Below are positions 51,201-60,482 of a stretch of 64,000 nt of DNA, piece by piece. Position 1 is the stretch's first letter. The number at the start of each line of letters is the position of its first letter. This stretch comes from Couchioplanes caeruleus (GTDB taxonomy: Bacteria > Actinomycetota > Actinomycetes > Mycobacteriales > Micromonosporaceae): positions 5,208,001 through 5,272,000 of the forward strand of contig NZ_RJKL01000001.1 in assembly GCF_003751945.1 (NCBI RefSeq). Reading direction: 5' to 3'. The position numbers and the translations under genes were made by a program. The notes under the pieces were generated by a model that was not told where the DNA came from, did no database searches, and saw only the letters and a program-made list of their open reading frames with translations.

Positions 51201-54200
51201 CGAGGCGCACGGGACCGGCACGGTCGTCGGTGACCGTACCGAGCTGGAGACGCTGACCCGGCTCTTCACCGAGTCGGGAGCGCGCCCCGGCACCTCGGTG
51301 CTGGGCTCGGTCAAGTCGCAGATCGGCCACACCAAGTGCGCGGCGGGCATGGCCGGCGTCATCAAGGCCGCGCTCGCCCTGCACACCGGCGTGAAGCCGC
51401 CGACGATCGGGCTGACCCGCCCCAACCCGGCCTGGAACCCCGACACCAGCCCGTTCGCGTTCCACACCGAGACCCGGCCCTGGGCGGCGCCCGCCGCCGA
51501 GCGGATCGCCGGGGTCAGCGCGTTCGGCTTCGGCGGCACCAACTTCCACGTGGTGCTCGGCGCCCATCCGCCCACCGCGGACCCGCGGCACACCCGCCAG
51601 GAGTGGCCCGCCGAGCTGTTCATGTTCCGCGGCACCACGGTGGAAGCCGCCCGGCGCGGCGTCACCAAACTGCTCGACAAGCTGTCCGCCGGCGACAAGG
51701 GCGTAAGCCTGCGTGAGCTGGCCGCCACCGCGGCGCGGGAGTCTGACCCGCGCACCGGCCCGGTGCGCATCGCGGTGGTCGCGTCCGACGTCGACGACCT
51801 GGCCGTCCTGCTGCGCCGCGCCCTCGACGGGGACCACGACCCGCGCAAGGGCCTGATCCAGCCGCCGGCGAGCACCGAGCCGGGCAAGGTCGCCTTCCTG
51901 TTCCCCGGGCAGGGCAGCCAGAAGCCCGGTGCCCTGTCCGACCTGTTCGTCGCCTTCCCGGAGCTGCGCGAATACCTCGAGCTGGGCCGGGAATGGGCCG
52001 ACCTGCTCTTCCCCCCGACCGCGTTCGGGGAGGAGGCCGAGCAGGCCCAGGCCGACCGGGTACGCGACACCCGCGTCGCCCAGCCGGTCCTCGGCATCGG
52101 CGGCCTCGCCGTCGACCACGTCCTGCGCCGTCTCGGCGTACGTCCGGACATGGCCGGCGGGCACAGCTACGGCGAGCTGGTCGCCCTCAGCACCGCGGGC
52201 GCCTTCGACCCGGCCACGCTGCTCGACCTGAGCCGGGAGCGGGCCGCGGCCATCCTCGCGGCCGCGGGCGACGACCCGGGGACGATGGCCGCGGTCAGCG
52301 GCACCGCCGAGCAGGTCACGGCCGCGCTGGCCGCCGCCGGGCTGGACGGCGAGGTGGTGTTGGCCAACCACAACGCGCCTACCCAGGTCGTCATCTCCGG
52401 CCCGACCGAGGCGGTTGCCCGCGCGACGGCCGCGCTCAAGGAGGCCAAGCTGCGCGCCCGGGCCATCCCGGTGGCCGCCGCCTTCCACAGCCCGGTCGTG
52501 GCGCAGGGTGCCGTCGCCTTCGCCGACGTGCTCGCCACGCGGGAGATCACCGCGCCCACCCTGCCGGTCTGGTCGAACCACAGCGCCGCGCCGTACCCGG
52601 CGGACGCCGGCGCGGTCCGCGCGGGGCTCGCCGCGCAGATCGGCGCGCCGGTCCGCTTCGTCGAGCAGGTCGAGGCGATGTACGCCGCCGGCGCCCGCGT
52701 CTTCGTCGAGGCCGGCCCCGGCCAGGTCCTCGCCAAACTGGTCGCCGCCGTGCTCGGCGACCGCCCGCACCTGGTCGTCACCGTCGACGGCCGTCCGGGC
52801 CAGGGGCTGCGCGCCCTGCTCACCGCCGCCGCCGAGCTGGCCTGCGCCGGGGTTCCGGTGCAGACCGGCTGGCTCTTCGCCGGCCGGGACACCTCCGGTC
52901 CCGCGGCGCCGGCGGCCAACCGTCCCACCTGGACCGTCGACGGCCAGGCCGTACGGGACCGCACCGGACAGTGCCTGCCCGGCGGGATGACTCCCGCCCG
53001 GCGCATCGAGATCGAGGAGTTCACGATGACCGCAGTGCAGGGCCCCGACGGTGCCCGCGACAACCGCAGCGAGCTCGTCAGCGAGTTCCTACGGACGAGC
53101 CGGGACCTGATCGCGACCCAGCGCGACGTCCTGCTGGCGTACCTGGGCGAGAGCAGCGGCGGGCGTCTGGTGTGGCAGCCCGCCGAGGCGGCGCCGGCCC
53201 TGGCGGCGGCGCCGCTGGCGGCGCCGTCGATGTCGGCCGCGATGGTCGCTCCGGTCTCGCCCGCGCCCGCGACGACGGTCGCCGTGCACTACCCGACGGT
53301 CGCCGAGACGGAGGCCCTGCTCGCCCCGGAGCCGTCGCACTCCGGCCTGGACGTGCAGGGTGCCGTGCTGGCGGTGATCAGTGAGCGGACGGGTTACCCG
53401 GAGGAGCTGATCGAGCTCGACCTGGATCTGGAGGCGGATCTGAGCGTCGACTCGATCAAGCGGGCCGAGGTGGCCGGCGAGGTGGCGAACAAGCTGGGGC
53501 TGACCGTCGAGGGTGACGAGTCCGAGCTGGAGGATCTGGTCAAGGCCCGCACCGTACGGGCCATGGTGAGCTGGCTCGACGCCCGCATCAACGCGTCGCC
53601 GGCCGCCGCGACCTTCGCCGTCTCCACCACGGTCGCCGTGTCCGCCGCGCCGGCCGCGGTCGCCCTACCGGCGATGGACGTGCAGGGTGCCGTGCTGGCG
53701 GTGATCAGTGAGCGGACGGGTTACCCGGAGGAGCTGATCGAGCTCGACCTGGATCTGGAGGCGGATCTGAGCGTCGACTCGATCAAGCGGGCCGAGGTGG
53801 CCGGCGAGGTGGCGAACAAGCTGGGGCTGACCGTCGAGGGTGACGAGTCCGAGCTGGAGGATCTGGTCAAGGCCCGCACCGTACGGGCCATGGTGAGCTG
53901 GCTCGACGCGAAGATCAACGCGCCGGCCGCGCCGGCCCCGGCGGTGGCCGCCCCCGTCACCACCCCCGTCACCACCCCCGTCGCCGAGCCCGTCGCCGAG
54001 ATCGAGGCGCCGGCCCGGGTGGGCATCGCGCCGCAGCGGCTGATCGCCACCCTCGAGCCCGCCGTGCCCGGCGACGCCGCCGGCACCGATATCGCGGGCG
54101 CCCGCTTCCTGATCACCGGCGGGGCCGCGACCGGCGTCCGGCTCGCCGAGCTTCTCGCCGACGCCGGTGCGAGCGGCGTGAGCGGCTCGACCGCCGACGA

Positions 54201-55470
54201 CCCGGCCGGCCTCGACGGGATCGTGCTGCTCGACGGCCTGACTGCCGACGGCGGCCCGCTGCTGCCGGACGCGTTCGGCTTCCTCAAGCGGGCGCTGTCC
54301 GCCGGGCCGCGCTGGCTCATCGCCGCCGGCCCGGAGGCGGGCACCGCGCGGACCGACGGACTGACCGGCCTGTTCCGCACGATCGCCCGGGAGTACCCGG
54401 AGACCGTCGCCCGCTACGTCGAGGTGAGCGCCGCGGCATCCGCCGACGAGGTCGCCCAGGGCCTCGTCGAGGAACTGCACGAGGCGGCCCCCGCCCCGGT
54501 CGTCTATCGCCGGGCCGACGGGCGGCACGTCGGGCAGCTCACCGAGGCCGGATTGGGAGTGCTGGCCGACGGGGGAGCCGGGCCGGCCGGCGACGGCGCG
54601 GCCGAGGCGCGGGCGATCGGGCTCGACGCCGACTCGGTCGTGGTGCTCATCGGCGGCGCGCGGGGGATCACGCCCTGGTTCGCCCGGACGGTCGCCGCCG
54701 CCTCACGGTGCCGGATCGAGCTGGTCGGGCGTACGCCGCTGCCGCAGACCGACGAGGATCCGGAGCTGGCGGCCGCCGGTGACAAGGCGGCGCTGCGCTC
54801 GGCACTGGCGCGTCGCGGCATGCGTTCGCCCGCCGACATCGACCGCGCCGCGTCCGCGATCCTGGCCGCCCGCGAGGTCAACGCCACCGTCGCGGAGCTG
54901 ACCGAGCTCGGCGCCCACGTGCGCTACCACTCGCTGGACGTCCGCGACGACGAGGCGACCCGCCGGCTGGTCAAGCGGATCCACGACGAATACGGGCGCA
55001 TCGACGGCCTGGTCTACGCGGCCGGGATCATCGAGGACAAGCTCATCGGCGACAAGGACCCGGCCTCCTTCGAGCGGGTGTTCCGCACCAAGGTCGACGG
55101 CGCCCGGTCGGTGCTCGACGCCCTGGACGGCTGCGGCGCCGCGCCCCGGTTCGTGGTCATGTTCGGCAGCATCGCCGCCGCGTACGGAAACCGCGGCCAG
55201 AGCGACTACGCGGCCGCCAACGACGCGCTCGACGCGATGGGCACCCGCTGGTCGCAGGTCACCGGCCACCGCGCGCTGACCGTGCACTGGGGACCGTGGG
55301 CCCCGGTCGGCGCGCACGGCGGCATGGTCACGCCCGAGCTGACCGCCGAGTACGCCCGCCGCGGCATCGGCCTGATCGACCCGGAGGAGGGCGCGCTCAG
55401 CCTGCTGCGGGAGCTGGCCTTCGGGGATCCGGCGCAGACCTCGGTCGTCCTCACCGCGTCGGGCTGGTAG
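48286..55470 (+). CDS. PUFA-synthase-like megasynthase: NMO-NMO-KS-AT-ACP-ACP-KR
   Basis: 2394 residues from ATG 48286, with GGCGGGAG upstream. Two nitronate-monooxygenase-like (PfaD/FabK-type) barrels open the protein, ~1-270 and ~280-620. The second keeps AECGGHVG with His418; the first has MESGGRVG with Arg139 at that place. A ketosynthase follows (~648-1090; Cys840, His975, His1015, all present). Next are a malonyl-type acyltransferase (~1200-1510; GQGSQ, GHSYG with Ser1294, AAFHSP), two near-identical ACPs (DLSVDSIK, Ser1723 and Ser1832), and a ketoreductase with a structural half (~1890-2110) and a catalytic half (GGARGI, Ser2295, Tyr2308, Asn2312). The order KS-AT-ACP-KR matches PfaA. 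The barrels may act as the enoyl reductase. A six-base gap leads to the next gene. Confidence 0.9.
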   Translation: MKTVRQTSSLVLAVSGGVGMEPSPHQVAAAARAGGIGVLDLGRGDAWSLRVLAQTARRVGEGLGVRVTAACAATAGDLERVAGGAVELVVVAADAGWDVADLVGRYRVYVEVTDLAEARAAVTAGAHGLVARGMESGGRVGDLSSFVLLQQLVGVGLPVWAAGGIGPHTAAACVVGGAAGILLDTQLSLLPESTLSDQHLSLLRRMDGTETVLRDGIRGVESGGTLLPIGQDGWLAADFARRYADTAAAVRGIRDSILQALEHADAGEALSPGAPLARTLGVDLPVAQGPMTRVSDVAGFARAVADGGALPFIALALANAEQSRRMLTETAAALGDRPWGVGVLGFAPEHLRAAQIEVVREIRPAVAIIAGGRPAQAKGLEADGISSFLHVPSPGLLRQFLQAGSRKFIFEGAECGGHVGPRASFPLWEAQLGVIEEFLAERPEGTAAELQIFFAGGIHDERSAAMVAAMTGPLTRRGAQTGVLMGTAYLFTAEAVTHGAIQPLFQQQAIEATRTALLETAPGHATRCLQSGFVDDFHSLREQLEGAGVENRVVWEQLEMLNVGRLRIASKGITRDGDRLVPVDEATQAAEGLFMAGQVAVLRDAATTIAGLHDQVTTAAAAGHADRVAALRVDLGLDPVLEPEVADPLDIAIVGMACVFPGSPDLASFWETVISGADKVGEVPADRWDVDTYYAPEVGPGQTGRITVSKWGGFIDPVPFDAIKYGIPPAALASIDPTQLLALEISHRALFDAGYAYDSGFDHGRTGVVFGAEAGSDMSQTQTLRTLLPGYLGELPEQLEDLLPTVTEDTFPGVLANVIAGRVANRLDLGGPNYTVDAACASSLAAMDAACKELIAGDSDLMICGGADLHNGINDYLMFTSAHALSPTGRCRTFDSTGDGIALGEGVAAVVLKRLADAERDGDRVYAVIKGLGGASDGRALGLTAPRAEGQRRALDRAYGGAGISPSEVGLVEAHGTGTVVGDRTELETLTRLFTESGARPGTSVLGSVKSQIGHTKCAAGMAGVIKAALALHTGVKPPTIGLTRPNPAWNPDTSPFAFHTETRPWAAPAAERIAGVSAFGFGGTNFHVVLGAHPPTADPRHTRQEWPAELFMFRGTTVEAARRGVTKLLDKLSAGDKGVSLRELAATAARESDPRTGPVRIAVVASDVDDLAVLLRRALDGDHDPRKGLIQPPASTEPGKVAFLFPGQGSQKPGALSDLFVAFPELREYLELGREWADLLFPPTAFGEEAEQAQADRVRDTRVAQPVLGIGGLAVDHVLRRLGVRPDMAGGHSYGELVALSTAGAFDPATLLDLSRERAAAILAAAGDDPGTMAAVSGTAEQVTAALAAAGLDGEVVLANHNAPTQVVISGPTEAVARATAALKEAKLRARAIPVAAAFHSPVVAQGAVAFADVLATREITAPTLPVWSNHSAAPYPADAGAVRAGLAAQIGAPVRFVEQVEAMYAAGARVFVEAGPGQVLAKLVAAVLGDRPHLVVTVDGRPGQGLRALLTAAAELACAGVPVQTGWLFAGRDTSGPAAPAANRPTWTVDGQAVRDRTGQCLPGGMTPARRIEIEEFTMTAVQGPDGARDNRSELVSEFLRTSRDLIATQRDVLLAYLGESSGGRLVWQPAEAAPALAAAPLAAPSMSAAMVAPVSPAPATTVAVHYPTVAETEALLAPEPSHSGLDVQGAVLAVISERTGYPEELIELDLDLEADLSVDSIKRAEVAGEVANKLGLTVEGDESELEDLVKARTVRAMVSWLDARINASPAAATFAVSTTVAVSAAPAAVALPAMDVQGAVLAVISERTGYPEELIELDLDLEADLSVDSIKRAEVAGEVANKLGLTVEGDESELEDLVKARTVRAMVSWLDAKINAPAAPAPAVAAPVTTPVTTPVAEPVAEIEAPARVGIAPQRLIATLEPAVPGDAAGTDIAGARFLITGGAATGVRLAELLADAGASGVSGSTADDPAGLDGIVLLDGLTADGGPLLPDAFGFLKRALSAGPRWLIAAGPEAGTARTDGLTGLFRTIAREYPETVARYVEVSAAASADEVAQGLVEELHEAAPAPVVYRRADGRHVGQLTEAGLGVLADGGAGPAGDGAAEARAIGLDADSVVVLIGGARGITPWFARTVAAASRCRIELVGRTPLPQTDEDPELAAAGDKAALRSALARRGMRSPADIDRAASAILAAREVNATVAELTELGAHVRYHSLDVRDDEATRRLVKRIHDEYGRIDGLVYAAGIIEDKLIGDKDPASFERVFRTKVDGARSVLDALDGCGAAPRFVVMFGSIAAAYGNRGQSDYAAANDALDAMGTRWSQVTGHRALTVHWGPWAPVGAHGGMVTPELTAEYARRGIGLIDPEEGALSLLRELAFGDPAQTSVVLTASGW
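53348..53909 (+). repeat. Two identical 235 bp ACP-coding repeats
   Basis: 53348-53582 and 53675-53909 are identical base for base as read here, 327 bases apart, and encode the two ACP cores. The linker between them is unrelated Ala/Val-rich sequence. Identity at silent positions points to recent duplication or gene conversion. Confidence 0.9.
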
Positions 55471-55476
55471 GCCGGC

Positions 55477-58400
55477 ATGGAGCAGATCGCCATCGTGGGG
55501 ATGGCGGCGATCTTCCCCGGCGCCGCCACCCTGGAGCAGTACTGGCAGAACCTGGTCAACGGCAAGGACATGATCTCCGACGTCCCCGAGGACCGCTTCG
55601 ACGCGCTGTTCTACGACCCGGACAACGCGCACCGGCCGGACCGGCTCTACACCCGGCGCGGCGGTTTCCTCGACGACCAGGCGGTGTTCGAGCCGCTGAA
55701 GTTCGGCATCATGCCGAACTCGGTCGGCGACATCGAGCCGGACCAGCTCATCGCGCTCGAGGTCGCCGCGGCGGCCATCGCGGACGCGGGCGGCGCGGAC
55801 CGGATGCCGGACGCCGACCGGATCGGCGTGATCCTGGGCCGCGGCGGTCTGCTCAACCCGGCCGCGTCCCGCTACGCCAACCGGGTGCGCATGGCCAGCC
55901 AGGTCGTCAGCCTGCTGCGGGAACTCCTGCCGGACCTCGGCGAGGATCGCCTCGACATGCTGCGGGACCGCATCGACGAACGGCTCGGCAAGCATCAGCC
56001 GGAGGGCACGATCGGGCTGGTGCCCAACCTCGCGGCGTCCCGCGTGGCGAACCGGCTCAACCTGCGCGGGCCGGCGTACACGATCGACGCGGCGTGCGCG
56101 TCGTCTCTGATCGCGGTCGACCAGGGCATGACCGAGCTGGCGCAGGGCCGGCTGGACGCCGTGCTGGCCGGCGGCGTGCATCACGTGCACGACATCAGCT
56201 TCTGGTCGGTGTTCAGCCAGCTCCAGGCGCTGAGCCGCAAGGGCGACATCCGGCCCTTCGACGCCGAGGCCGACGGCGTCCTGATCGGCGAGGGCACCGG
56301 CATGGTCGTGCTCAAGCGCCTGGCCGATGCCGAACGCGACGGCGACCGCGTGTACGCGGTCATCCGCGGCAGCGGCACCTCCAGCGACGGCCGCTCGGCG
56401 AGCATGTTCAACCCGGCGAGCTCCGGTCAGTCGCTGGCGATCCGGCGCGCCTGGGAGATGGCCGGGCTCGACCCGGCCGCGCCGGATGCGCTGGGCCTGC
56501 TGGAGGCGCACGGCACGGCCACCCCGACCGGGGACGCGGCCGAGCTGACCACCGTGGCCGAGGTGTTCGGCCCGCACACCGGCGGCGAGCGGCCGGTGAT
56601 CGGCTCGGTGAAGTCGATGATCGGCCACGCGATGCCCGCGGCCGGGGCCGCCGGCCTGATCAAGGCCACGCTCGCCGTCTACCACGGCGTACTGCCGCCC
56701 ACCCTCAACGTCACCAAGCCGCGCGCGGAGATGGCTAAGACCCGGTTCCAGCCGATCTCCTCCGCCCAGCCCTGGCAGAGCGCCGGGCCGCGCCGGGCCG
56801 GGGTCAACGCGTTCGGCTTCGGCGGCATCAACGCGCACGTCATCGTCGAGCAGTACGCCTCGGCGGGACCCGTGGCCGTCGCCGAGCCGGAGCGCATCGT
56901 GTGGCTGTCCGCCGCCACGACCGGCGAGATGGCCGCCCTGCTGGAGCGCGACGACGTCCGGGAACTGCCGCGCTCGCTCACGGGCGGGCCGGTGCGGCTC
57001 GGCATCGTCGACCCCACGGACCAGCGGCTCGGCATCGCCCGCAAGATGGTCGCCCGGGGCGAACCGTGGCGGGGCGGGCGGGACATCTGGTTCACGCCCC
57101 GGCCCCTGCTCGGCCCCGGCGGCGGCAAGCTCGCCTTCGTCTTCCCGGGCGTCGAGGCGGAGTTCGCGCCGCGGACGGCGGACATCGCCGCGCACTTCGG
57201 GCTGCCGCACCGCGAGTGGACGGCCGCGGACCTGGGCCAGCACGGCACCGGCCTGGTCGAGGTCGGCAAGCTGCTCGACGTGGCCCTCCGCCGGATGGGC
57301 GTACGGCCGGACGCGGTCGCCGGGCACAGCATCGGCGAGTGGACGGCCGCCGCGGTCACCGGGCAGATGAGCACCCAGGGCGTCGACGCGTTCCTCGGCC
57401 TCTTCGACGCGGACAGCGTCGAGGTCTCCGGGTACGCGTTCGCGGCGATCAGCGCGCCCATGGAGACCGTGACCCCGCTGCTGGACGGGTATCCGGGCGT
57501 GGTGCTGTCCCACGACAACGCGCCCAACCAGTGCGTCGTCAACGGGCCGCGCGAGCAGGTGCAGCGCCTCGTGGACGACCTGCGGGCCCGTACCATCCTG
57601 TGCCAGCTCCTGCCGTTCCGCTCGGCGTTCCACACGCCCGTCTTCGCCGAGGGGCTGCAGGCCATCGGCGCCGCGCTGGGCCGCTGGGAGGTGCACCCGA
57701 CGGAGGTGCCGGTCTGGTCCGGCACCATCTCGGCGCCGTTCCCCTCCGACCCCGACGAGGTCAACCAGCTCTTCATCCGGCACATGATCGAGCCGGTCTG
57801 GTTCCGCCGCACCGTCGACGCCATGTACGCCGACGGCATCCGCGTCTTCCTGCAGATGGGCGCCGGCCAGCTCGCCTCGCTGATCGACGACAACCTGCGC
57901 GACCGCGAACACCTGGCGATGCCGGTCAACGTCTCCCGCCGCAACGGCCTGGCCCAGCTCCGCCGGGTGGCGACGGCCCTGTGGGCCGACGGCGGCGACC
58001 CGGACCTGGCGGTTCTCGATCCCGCCCCGGTCCTGCACGCGGCCCCCAAGGTCAACACGGTCGCCGAGCCGTCGGCCCGCAAGGGCCCGGCCGTCCGCCT
58101 CAACCTCGGTGGTCCGTTGGTCAAGCTGGGCGACGGCGCCGACCAACTCCTCGGCGTGAGCACGGGAGGAAGTCCACAGACGAAGCCGACGGCGAAAGCA
58201 CCACAGCCGCAGGCACAGGTTCAGCCGCTGGCGCCAAGTCAGCCGCCAAGTCAGCCGCAGGCACCGAGTCAGCCGCAGCCACAGGTGCAGGCACAAGTGG
58301 AAGCCCACAGCGCGGCGCTGTCCGCGTTGAGCAGGATGGCCGGCACGTCCAAGGCCGCCGCGGAGCTCGCGGCCCTGCTCCAGGAGACCGCGAGCGACGC

Positions 58401-60174
58401 GGTGACGGTGATGAACGCCGCGGCGGCTCCACCGGCCGGCCGGCCGGTCATCCCGCGACAGACACCGGCACCGGCCCCGCAGCGTCCGGTGATCCCGCAG
58501 CAGCGACCCGCGCCGCCGCAGGCGGCGCGTCCGGCGGCGGCACCACCGCCGGTAACCGCTGGGCACGGATCGACGGTGTCACGCGAGCCGGTAGCCGTAC
58601 ATGAAAAGGGAGCAACCACCCCCGCAGTCGGACCGGAAAAGGAAACCACCCCCACAGCCGGACCGAGAAACGAAGCGGAAGTCCTCCTCAGGACGACCCT
58701 TGACGTCTCCATCGAGAACATGCCCTACCTGCGTGACCATTGCTTCTTCGTGCAGCCCGACGACTGGCCGCGCGTCGAGGACCGGTGGCCGGTGGTGCCC
58801 GCGACGACCGTGGTGCAGCACATGATGGATGCCGCCGAGCGGGCCGCGCCCGGGCTGAAGGCGGTCGCGGTGCGGGACGCGAAGTTCAACCGGTGGCTGA
58901 TCGCGGCGCCGCCGCAGCAGGTCGAGATCACGGTCCGGCGGGCCGGTCCCGGCCTGTTCACCGTGATCTTCGGCGGCTACGCGCGCTCCACGATCGAGAT
59001 GGCGGCGACCTATCCGGAGCCGGCGGCGCGGCCGTGGACGCAGGATCCGGCGACGGAGTTCCCGCCCACGACCAGCGCCGAGGAGATGTACGCCGAACGC
59101 CTCATGTTCCACGGCCCGCTCTTCCAGGGCGTCACGGCCGTGCACGCCCTCGGTGACATGCACGTGCGCGGCATCGTCACCGCGCCGACGCCGCCCGGCG
59201 CCCTGCTGGACAACGCGCTGCAGCTCATCGGCAACTGGCTCATCACGACCCAGCCGTTCCGGACGGTGGCCCTGCCGGTGGGGTTGCGTCACGTCAAGTT
59301 CCACGGCCCGCCGCCCGCGCCCGGCACCGCCCTCGACTGCGTGGCCCGGGTCCGGTCCATCACCGACGGTGAGCTGATAGCCGACACGCAACTGTCGGTG
59401 AACGGCCGGGTGTGGGCGCAGATCGACGGGGCGACCGACCGGCGCTTCGACAGCCATCCGACCGCCCGGGCCTGCGAGCGGTTCCCGGAGAAGTACCCGA
59501 TGTCGCACCGCCAGCCCGGCGGCTGGACCGTGGTCTTCGACGCGTGGACGGACCTGGTCACCCGCGGCATGGCCGCGCGCGGCATCCTCGGCGGGGAGGC
59601 CGCGGTCGAGTACGAGCGCATGCCCGGCGCCAAGCGCAACCAGTGGATGCTGGGCCGGATCGCGGCGAAGGACGCTGTGCGCTTCCGGCAGTGGGACGCC
59701 GGGCACACGGACGTGTATCCGATCGAGCTGACCGTGCGCAACGAGCCGAGCGGGAAGCCCTACGTCGAGCTGCGGCCGGGCCGGGGCTACCAGGACTGCG
59801 CCGTGTCGATCGCGCACACCGCCGAGGCCGGGGTCGCCATCGCAGGTCCGGCGGGCGCTGCGGTCGGCATCGACGTGGTCGAGATCGCGCCGCGGGAGGA
59901 GAGCACCTACCGATACGCGCTCACCGAAAGTGAGCGTGCCCAGCTCACGGACGACCGCAGCTTCGCGCGGCTGTGGGCGGCCAAGGAAGCCGCCGGCAAG
60001 GCGCTCGGCACGGGGCTCGACGGCGCGCCCCGCCGGTTCGTGGTCTCCCTCGCCGACGGCACCGTGTCCGTCGGCGACCGGGTCCTCCGGGTCGCCTGGC
60101 AGGAGATCGAGAATCCGCCGGAGCTTCCGCCGCGACGCTACGTCGTCGCCTGGACCAGTACCGAAGACCACTAA
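55477..60174 (+). CDS. PUFA-synthase-like megasynthase: KS-AT-linker-DH-PPTase
   Basis: 1565 residues. A ketosynthase (~1-455) has the full triad Cys207, His345, His384. An acyltransferase (~550-850) has GHSIG with Ser618 and RSAFHTP, but the usual GQGSQ reads FPGVEAEFAP. A ~200-residue Pro/Gln/Ala linker follows, with one helical island (SAALSALSRMAGTSKAAAEL). The dehydratase is a double hotdog fold (~1075-1380): DHCFF gives the catalytic His and LLDNALQ the Asp. The C-terminal ~130 residues are a phosphopantetheinyl transferase (GIDVVEI, WAAKEAAGKALG) that can load the ACPs. This merges roles of PfaB, PfaC and PfaE. S. coelicolor has a comparable two-synthase locus, annotated as EPA-like, from memory. 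Confidence 0.9.
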   Translation: MEQIAIVGMAAIFPGAATLEQYWQNLVNGKDMISDVPEDRFDALFYDPDNAHRPDRLYTRRGGFLDDQAVFEPLKFGIMPNSVGDIEPDQLIALEVAAAAIADAGGADRMPDADRIGVILGRGGLLNPAASRYANRVRMASQVVSLLRELLPDLGEDRLDMLRDRIDERLGKHQPEGTIGLVPNLAASRVANRLNLRGPAYTIDAACASSLIAVDQGMTELAQGRLDAVLAGGVHHVHDISFWSVFSQLQALSRKGDIRPFDAEADGVLIGEGTGMVVLKRLADAERDGDRVYAVIRGSGTSSDGRSASMFNPASSGQSLAIRRAWEMAGLDPAAPDALGLLEAHGTATPTGDAAELTTVAEVFGPHTGGERPVIGSVKSMIGHAMPAAGAAGLIKATLAVYHGVLPPTLNVTKPRAEMAKTRFQPISSAQPWQSAGPRRAGVNAFGFGGINAHVIVEQYASAGPVAVAEPERIVWLSAATTGEMAALLERDDVRELPRSLTGGPVRLGIVDPTDQRLGIARKMVARGEPWRGGRDIWFTPRPLLGPGGGKLAFVFPGVEAEFAPRTADIAAHFGLPHREWTAADLGQHGTGLVEVGKLLDVALRRMGVRPDAVAGHSIGEWTAAAVTGQMSTQGVDAFLGLFDADSVEVSGYAFAAISAPMETVTPLLDGYPGVVLSHDNAPNQCVVNGPREQVQRLVDDLRARTILCQLLPFRSAFHTPVFAEGLQAIGAALGRWEVHPTEVPVWSGTISAPFPSDPDEVNQLFIRHMIEPVWFRRTVDAMYADGIRVFLQMGAGQLASLIDDNLRDREHLAMPVNVSRRNGLAQLRRVATALWADGGDPDLAVLDPAPVLHAAPKVNTVAEPSARKGPAVRLNLGGPLVKLGDGADQLLGVSTGGSPQTKPTAKAPQPQAQVQPLAPSQPPSQPQAPSQPQPQVQAQVEAHSAALSALSRMAGTSKAAAELAALLQETASDAVTVMNAAAAPPAGRPVIPRQTPAPAPQRPVIPQQRPAPPQAARPAAAPPPVTAGHGSTVSREPVAVHEKGATTPAVGPEKETTPTAGPRNEAEVLLRTTLDVSIENMPYLRDHCFFVQPDDWPRVEDRWPVVPATTVVQHMMDAAERAAPGLKAVAVRDAKFNRWLIAAPPQQVEITVRRAGPGLFTVIFGGYARSTIEMAATYPEPAARPWTQDPATEFPPTTSAEEMYAERLMFHGPLFQGVTAVHALGDMHVRGIVTAPTPPGALLDNALQLIGNWLITTQPFRTVALPVGLRHVKFHGPPPAPGTALDCVARVRSITDGELIADTQLSVNGRVWAQIDGATDRRFDSHPTARACERFPEKYPMSHRQPGGWTVVFDAWTDLVTRGMAARGILGGEAAVEYERMPGAKRNQWMLGRIAAKDAVRFRQWDAGHTDVYPIELTVRNEPSGKPYVELRPGRGYQDCAVSIAHTAEAGVAIAGPAGAAVGIDVVEIAPREESTYRYALTESERAQLTDDRSFARLWAAKEAAGKALGTGLDGAPRRFVVSLADGTVSVGDRVLRVAWQEIENPPELPPRRYVVAWTSTEDH

Positions 60175-60185
60175 GGAGCACCGCC

Positions 60186-60482
60186 ATGCCCACGGATCAG
60201 ACTGCCGTTCTCGCCGACGTCTCCTCGATGCTGCGTTCCGTCCTGGGTGACTTCGGCGACGACGCCGAGATCACCATGGACACCACCTTCAGCGACGACC
60301 TCGGCATGGAGAGCATCGACGTGGTGTCGCTCGCGGGCCGCCTCCAGGCCCGGTACGGCACCTCGGTCAACTTCGCGCTCTTCGTCTCCGGCCTCGACGT
60401 GCAGTCGGTGGGTCAGCTCAAGGTCGGCGAGCTCGTCGACTACATCGTGGATTCGCTCGCGAAGGCGCCGTCCCGTTCATGA
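60186..60482 (+). CDS. Free acyl carrier protein
   Basis: 98 residues from ATG 60186; AAGGAG overlaps the upstream stop. DLGMESIDVVSLAGRL has the Ser for phosphopantetheine attachment. The helices match a type II ACP and differ clearly from the two fused ACPs. Its stop overlaps the next start by four bases. It may carry the acyl chain to the hydrolase or sulfotransferase, or receive a starter unit; which one is not shown. Confidence 0.88.
   Translation: MPTDQTAVLADVSSMLRSVLGDFGDDAEITMDTTFSDDLGMESIDVVSLAGRLQARYGTSVNFALFVSGLDVQSVGQLKVGELVDYIVDSLAKAPSRS

Noticed and set aside
54703..58566. A 1287-residue minus-strand open frame across the megasynthase genes
   Set aside because: A shadow of high-GC coding DNA: no motif in its translation, while the plus strand gives complete KS, AT and KR domains.
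55477..60174. Enediyne-type iterative PKS
   Set aside because: Enediyne PKSs have KS-AT-ACP-KR-DH-PPTase in one protein with no NMO barrels, and the accessory enediyne genes are absent; the two-protein, twin-KS layout fits PUFA-type synthases better.
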